In this document: positions 61,249-64,000 of the stretch, piece by piece
Numbering within the stretch: position 1 is the first letter of the stretch
How the letters are laid out: every line of letters begins with the position of its first letter
Source: Mucilaginibacter rubeus
Lineage (GTDB): Bacteria; Bacteroidota; Bacteroidia; Sphingobacteriales; Sphingobacteriaceae
Length of the DNA stretch: 64,000 nucleotides
Assembly (NCBI RefSeq): GCF_003286415.2
Contig: NZ_CP043450.1
Location: forward strand, 4,774,001-4,838,000
Direction: 5' to 3'
The notes under the pieces: generated by a model
Seen by the model: the letters and a program-made list of their open reading frames with translations, nothing else
Database searches by the model: none
Told to the model about the DNA's origin: nothing
Translations under genes and position numbers: made by a program

Positions 61249-62922
61249 ATGATATACTGGATCATCATTATAATATTACTGCCCTTCATATTTATTTTAA
61301 TAAGCCATTTAAAAAGCAAAGCACAACAAAAAAAGAAACTTGCTAAGATTAAACAACGCTGGGGAAAACCCATAATTGCGAGCAGGAATTTCAAACCGAT
61401 CAGCAACTATTTAACAACCTATAAGGGCTCAAACGAGATCTCAACAGACACCGCAAGTGACCTGGATATCGATAGCGTATTTGAATATATCGACCGAACA
61501 AACTCAAAACCAGGTCAGCAATACTTATACAAACAACTTCGTTCGCCGCAAATTTCGGAAGATTATTTTGAAACGATTGAGCAACGAATCGATCTTGCCA
61601 CAACCAACAGAGAGCTAAGAGAGCAAACCGAGCTTAAACTATCGGAATTGGGCAGTAATGACGCCTATTATTTACCCGAACTTTTCAAAAAGCCCCATTA
61701 TTCCATTTTCCCTGCTCTCGGCAATGTTTATATCAACATAGCGCCATTTTTGATCATTGGCGTGGCCTTCAGCCTTTTTATAGTTCCTAATCAGTTTATG
61801 TTTATACTATTGCTGGTATTAATGATAACCAATGTTGTTATTCATTACAGCAATAAAACCCAAATGCTTAATTACACGCATTCATTACCACAGCTGCTGA
61901 TTTTATTCCGGGTTGCAAACTGGCTTAAAAATCACAACCTGCTTCGGGATGATGAACATACGCGCGCCAGCATGGTTAATATGGGCAAACTCAAAAAGTC
62001 GCTGAACTATATAACCCTGCAAAATAAGGCAGCCATCGACCCAACCGATATCTATTATCTTGTTACCGAATGGCTGAAAATGTTCCTGCTTATTGAGCCG
62101 CTGGTATTTATCAAATCCATCGGCAAAGTGAACAAATACCTGGATGACATTAAGGTTATTTATGAAGCGGTAGCCGAGGTGGACATAGCTATTTCTATCC
62201 AATCTGTACGTGAGGGGGCGGTGCATTATTGCAAGCCACAAATAACAACGGGTAACGTCAATATTGTTATTAACGATCTTTATCATCCCCTTATTCCAAA
62301 CTGTGTATCAAATTCTATCTCCATTGATAATACACAGGGCATTCTGGTGACCGGCTCTAACATGTCGGGTAAAACCACTTTCATCAGGGCTATTGCAATT
62401 AACGCCTTGCTATCGCAAACTATTAACACCAGTTTTGCTACAGTATACCAGGCGCCTCCACTTAAAATATTTACAAGCATTGATATGGCCGATGACCTGG
62501 GTGATAATAAAAGCTATTTCCAGGCCGAAGCAATGGCTGTAAAAAATATAGTTTCGCAAACTATAGCCAGTAAGCCCGTAAACAGCCTGGTGATTATTGA
62601 TGAAATTTTCCGAGGAACCAACACCATTGAGCGGATAGCAGCTGCCAAAGCTGTATTAAGCTATTTTATCCAAAACCAAAGTTTTGTGTTTGTATCAACA
62701 CATGATCTGGAGCTGGCCGAGTTGTTAGGCAGCGATTATAAAGTTTTCTCGTTTGAGGAAGTGATAGGTGATGACCGGCTGGTATTTGATTATAAAATTA
62801 AAGAGGGCCTGCTTAAAAACAGAAATGGCATAGCGGTTTTAAAAGGCGTAGGTTTCCCGGAGAGTATCATTGATGATGCCAATAAAGTAAGCAGCCAATT
62901 GCGGAAGAAGTATAATTTGTAA
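61249..62922 (+). CDS. membrane-anchored MutS-family ATPase
   Basis: 557-residue protein with an N-terminal membrane helix (IIIIILLPFIFILISHL), a middle pair of helices (about 160-195, AFSLFIVPNQFMFILLLVLMI) and a C-terminal MutS-type ATPase. It has Walker A TGSNMSGKTTF (about 368-378) and Walker B VIIDEIFRGTN with the signature region (about 446-458). It lacks the mismatch-recognition and clamp domains of true MutS and the Smr domain of MutS2. It belongs to the MutS-related proteins of unknown role common in Bacteroidota. Confidence 0.88.
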   Translation: MIYWIIIIILLPFIFILISHLKSKAQQKKKLAKIKQRWGKPIIASRNFKPISNYLTTYKGSNEISTDTASDLDIDSVFEYIDRTNSKPGQQYLYKQLRSPQISEDYFETIEQRIDLATTNRELREQTELKLSELGSNDAYYLPELFKKPHYSIFPALGNVYINIAPFLIIGVAFSLFIVPNQFMFILLLVLMITNVVIHYSNKTQMLNYTHSLPQLLILFRVANWLKNHNLLRDDEHTRASMVNMGKLKKSLNYITLQNKAAIDPTDIYYLVTEWLKMFLLIEPLVFIKSIGKVNKYLDDIKVIYEAVAEVDIAISIQSVREGAVHYCKPQITTGNVNIVINDLYHPLIPNCVSNSISIDNTQGILVTGSNMSGKTTFIRAIAINALLSQTINTSFATVYQAPPLKIFTSIDMADDLGDNKSYFQAEAMAVKNIVSQTIASKPVNSLVIIDEIFRGTNTIERIAAAKAVLSYFIQNQSFVFVSTHDLELAELLGSDYKVFSFEEVIGDDRLVFDYKIKEGLLKNRNGIAVLKGVGFPESIIDDANKVSSQLRKKYNL

Positions 62923-62956
62923 TTTAAAACTCCCCTTTAAATTGCATCTTTAACCC

Positions 62957-63916
62957 ATGAACCGCCGTATTATTTTAAGCATAACAGGAATCTGTTTAAT
63001 CATGTTATGCTCATCATGGGGGTTCTTTGCGCATTACCGCATTAACCGGTTGGCTGTTTTCACGCTACCTAAGACCATGTCGGGCTTTTACAGGGCCAAT
63101 ATCGACTATATAACAGAACATGCTGTGAGCCCCGACAAACGCCGCTATGTTGACTCATCAGAAGCGCCCCGCCATTTCTTTGATGCCGACCGTTATGGCA
63201 AAAAACCATTTGAGGCCATGCCTAAAAAATGGAAGGATGCGGTAGCCAAATACCCTAAAGATACCATCATTAAATACGGCACCGTTCCCTGGGCTATCCA
63301 ATACCAATATTACCGGCTGGTGCGAGCTTTCAAAGCGCATGATACCATCGATATACTTAATGCCTCGGCATATTTAGGGCATTATATTGCCGATGCCCAT
63401 GTACCCCTGCACTTAACCCAAAACTACAATGGTCAGCTTTCCGGGCAAACCGGCATTCATGCCCTTTGGGAAAGCCGTTTGCCCGAATTGTTCGCCGATC
63501 ATTATAATTATTATGTTGGCAAAGCCCGGTATATTGATAACCCGCTTAACGAGGCTTTCCGTATATGCAAGGCTACCTATAAACGTGTGGATACTGTTTT
63601 GCGTTTTGAGCGCATGCTAAACAAAGCCTACCCGCAGGATAAAAAATACGAATTGGTGCAGCACGGCAAAAGGCAGATCAGCGATTACTCCGTAGCCTAC
63701 AGCCAGGCTTACCATAAAATGCTGAAAGGAATGGTTGCAAGGCAAATGCGTGCCTCCATACTTTCTGTAGGCAGTTTCTGGTATTCGGCCTGGGTTGATG
63801 CCGGGCAACCGGACCTGGATAAGCTTATCGCTACGCCTTTAAGCAATGAGCAAAAAACAAAACTCCTGCAAGAAGAAGCACTGTACCGTTCAGGCAAAGC
63901 ACCGGTAATAAAATAA
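62957..63916 (+). CDS. zinc-dependent phospholipase C / S1-P1 nuclease-fold protein
   Basis: 319-residue exported or membrane-tethered protein with an N-terminal signal (ILSITGICLIMLCSSWGFFAH). In zinc PLC and S1/P1 enzymes the N-terminal Trp and several His/Asp bind a trinuclear zinc centre. Here WGFFAHYRINR, YLGHYIADAHVPLHLT (about 139-154) and IHALWESRL supply such residues. It could cleave phospholipids or nucleic acids; which one is not readable. It follows the MutS-like gene by 34 nt, so they may be co-transcribed. Confidence 0.82.
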   Translation: MNRRIILSITGICLIMLCSSWGFFAHYRINRLAVFTLPKTMSGFYRANIDYITEHAVSPDKRRYVDSSEAPRHFFDADRYGKKPFEAMPKKWKDAVAKYPKDTIIKYGTVPWAIQYQYYRLVRAFKAHDTIDILNASAYLGHYIADAHVPLHLTQNYNGQLSGQTGIHALWESRLPELFADHYNYYVGKARYIDNPLNEAFRICKATYKRVDTVLRFERMLNKAYPQDKKYELVQHGKRQISDYSVAYSQAYHKMLKGMVARQMRASILSVGSFWYSAWVDAGQPDLDKLIATPLSNEQKTKLLQEEALYRSGKAPVIK

Positions 63917-64000
63917 TTAACGCTAAAAAACAGCACCTCTCCCCTCTTATCTTCCTCTACATTCCTCAAAATAAACTTCGCTAAAACAGCGAAAAGATAA

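Overview
The window reads as chromosome of a Bacteroidota member of the Sphingobacteriaceae (Mucilaginibacter/Pedobacter type). The signs are SusC/SusD outer-membrane proteins, TonB-dependent receptors with a carboxypeptidase-like N-terminal domain, Bacteroidota promoters (TTTG, about 19 nt, TAnnTTTG) before rpsU and rpsT, few strong Shine-Dalgarno sequences, and a Bacteroidota-type order pheT / coiled-coil gene / zapA / rny. The genus is inferred, not shown. No rRNA, phage, insertion sequence or CRISPR array was seen.

1-20,106 (all minus strand) is an exopolysaccharide or capsule locus, read from high to low coordinates. It starts with a Wza-like export lipoprotein and a Wzc-like tyrosine autokinase with a Tyr-Gly tail. 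It continues with a GT2 transferase, a three-gene block (CMP-sugar-type cytidylyltransferase, D-2-hydroxyacid dehydrogenase, SDR), a Wzx-like flippase, a GT-B-like protein, a hexapeptide acetyltransferase, a Wzy-like polymerase, GT2 and GT4 transferases, an epimerase, a secreted beta-helix protein and a WecG/TagA transferase. It ends with gmd and fcl, which make GDP-L-fucose, and an SMP-30 family gene cut by the window edge. Most junctions overlap or are a few bases apart, so it probably acts as one or two long transcription units. No initiating phosphoglycosyltransferase is visible.

20,267-34,551 (minus strand) is the translation/transcription super-operon: tRNA-Thr(TGT), tRNA-Tyr, tRNA-Gly, tRNA-Thr(GGT), tuf, tRNA-Trp, secE, nusG, rplK, rplA, rplJ, rplL, rpoB, rpoC, then a DUF3467 gene. 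The four leading tRNAs and tuf have the same order and anticodons as the E. coli thrU-tyrU-glyT-thrT-tufB cluster. Several gaps here hold hairpin-forming elements built of degenerate 7-bp units.

34,578-45,537 (minus strand) holds hpf, xerC and rpsU, a secreted-protein gene split by one in-frame TAG, a SusC/SusD pair, an acyl-CoA dehydrogenase, a 46-codon antitoxin-like ORF, a possible structured RNA, apt and a helix-hairpin-helix membrane protein. At 45,612 a divergent gene encodes an OlsF-like fusion of a PlsC-type and an OlsB-type acyltransferase. A lipoprotein and a large Oar-like TonB-dependent receptor follow on the minus strand.

52,896-64,000 contains an Mpo1-like protein, rny, a 6S-like RNA candidate, zapA, a coiled-coil protein, pheT, a DinB-like protein, radC, rpsT, a class I methyltransferase, a membrane-anchored MutS-family ATPase and a zinc phospholipase C/S1-P1 nuclease-fold protein.

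The best leads for something undescribed are the heptad-repeat hairpins between housekeeping genes, the cytidylyltransferase/dehydrogenase/SDR block that lacks any sialate or Kdo synthase, the amber-split secreted protein, and the structured RNA candidates near 44.1 kb and 55.2 kb. No clear new defence or mobile system was seen.
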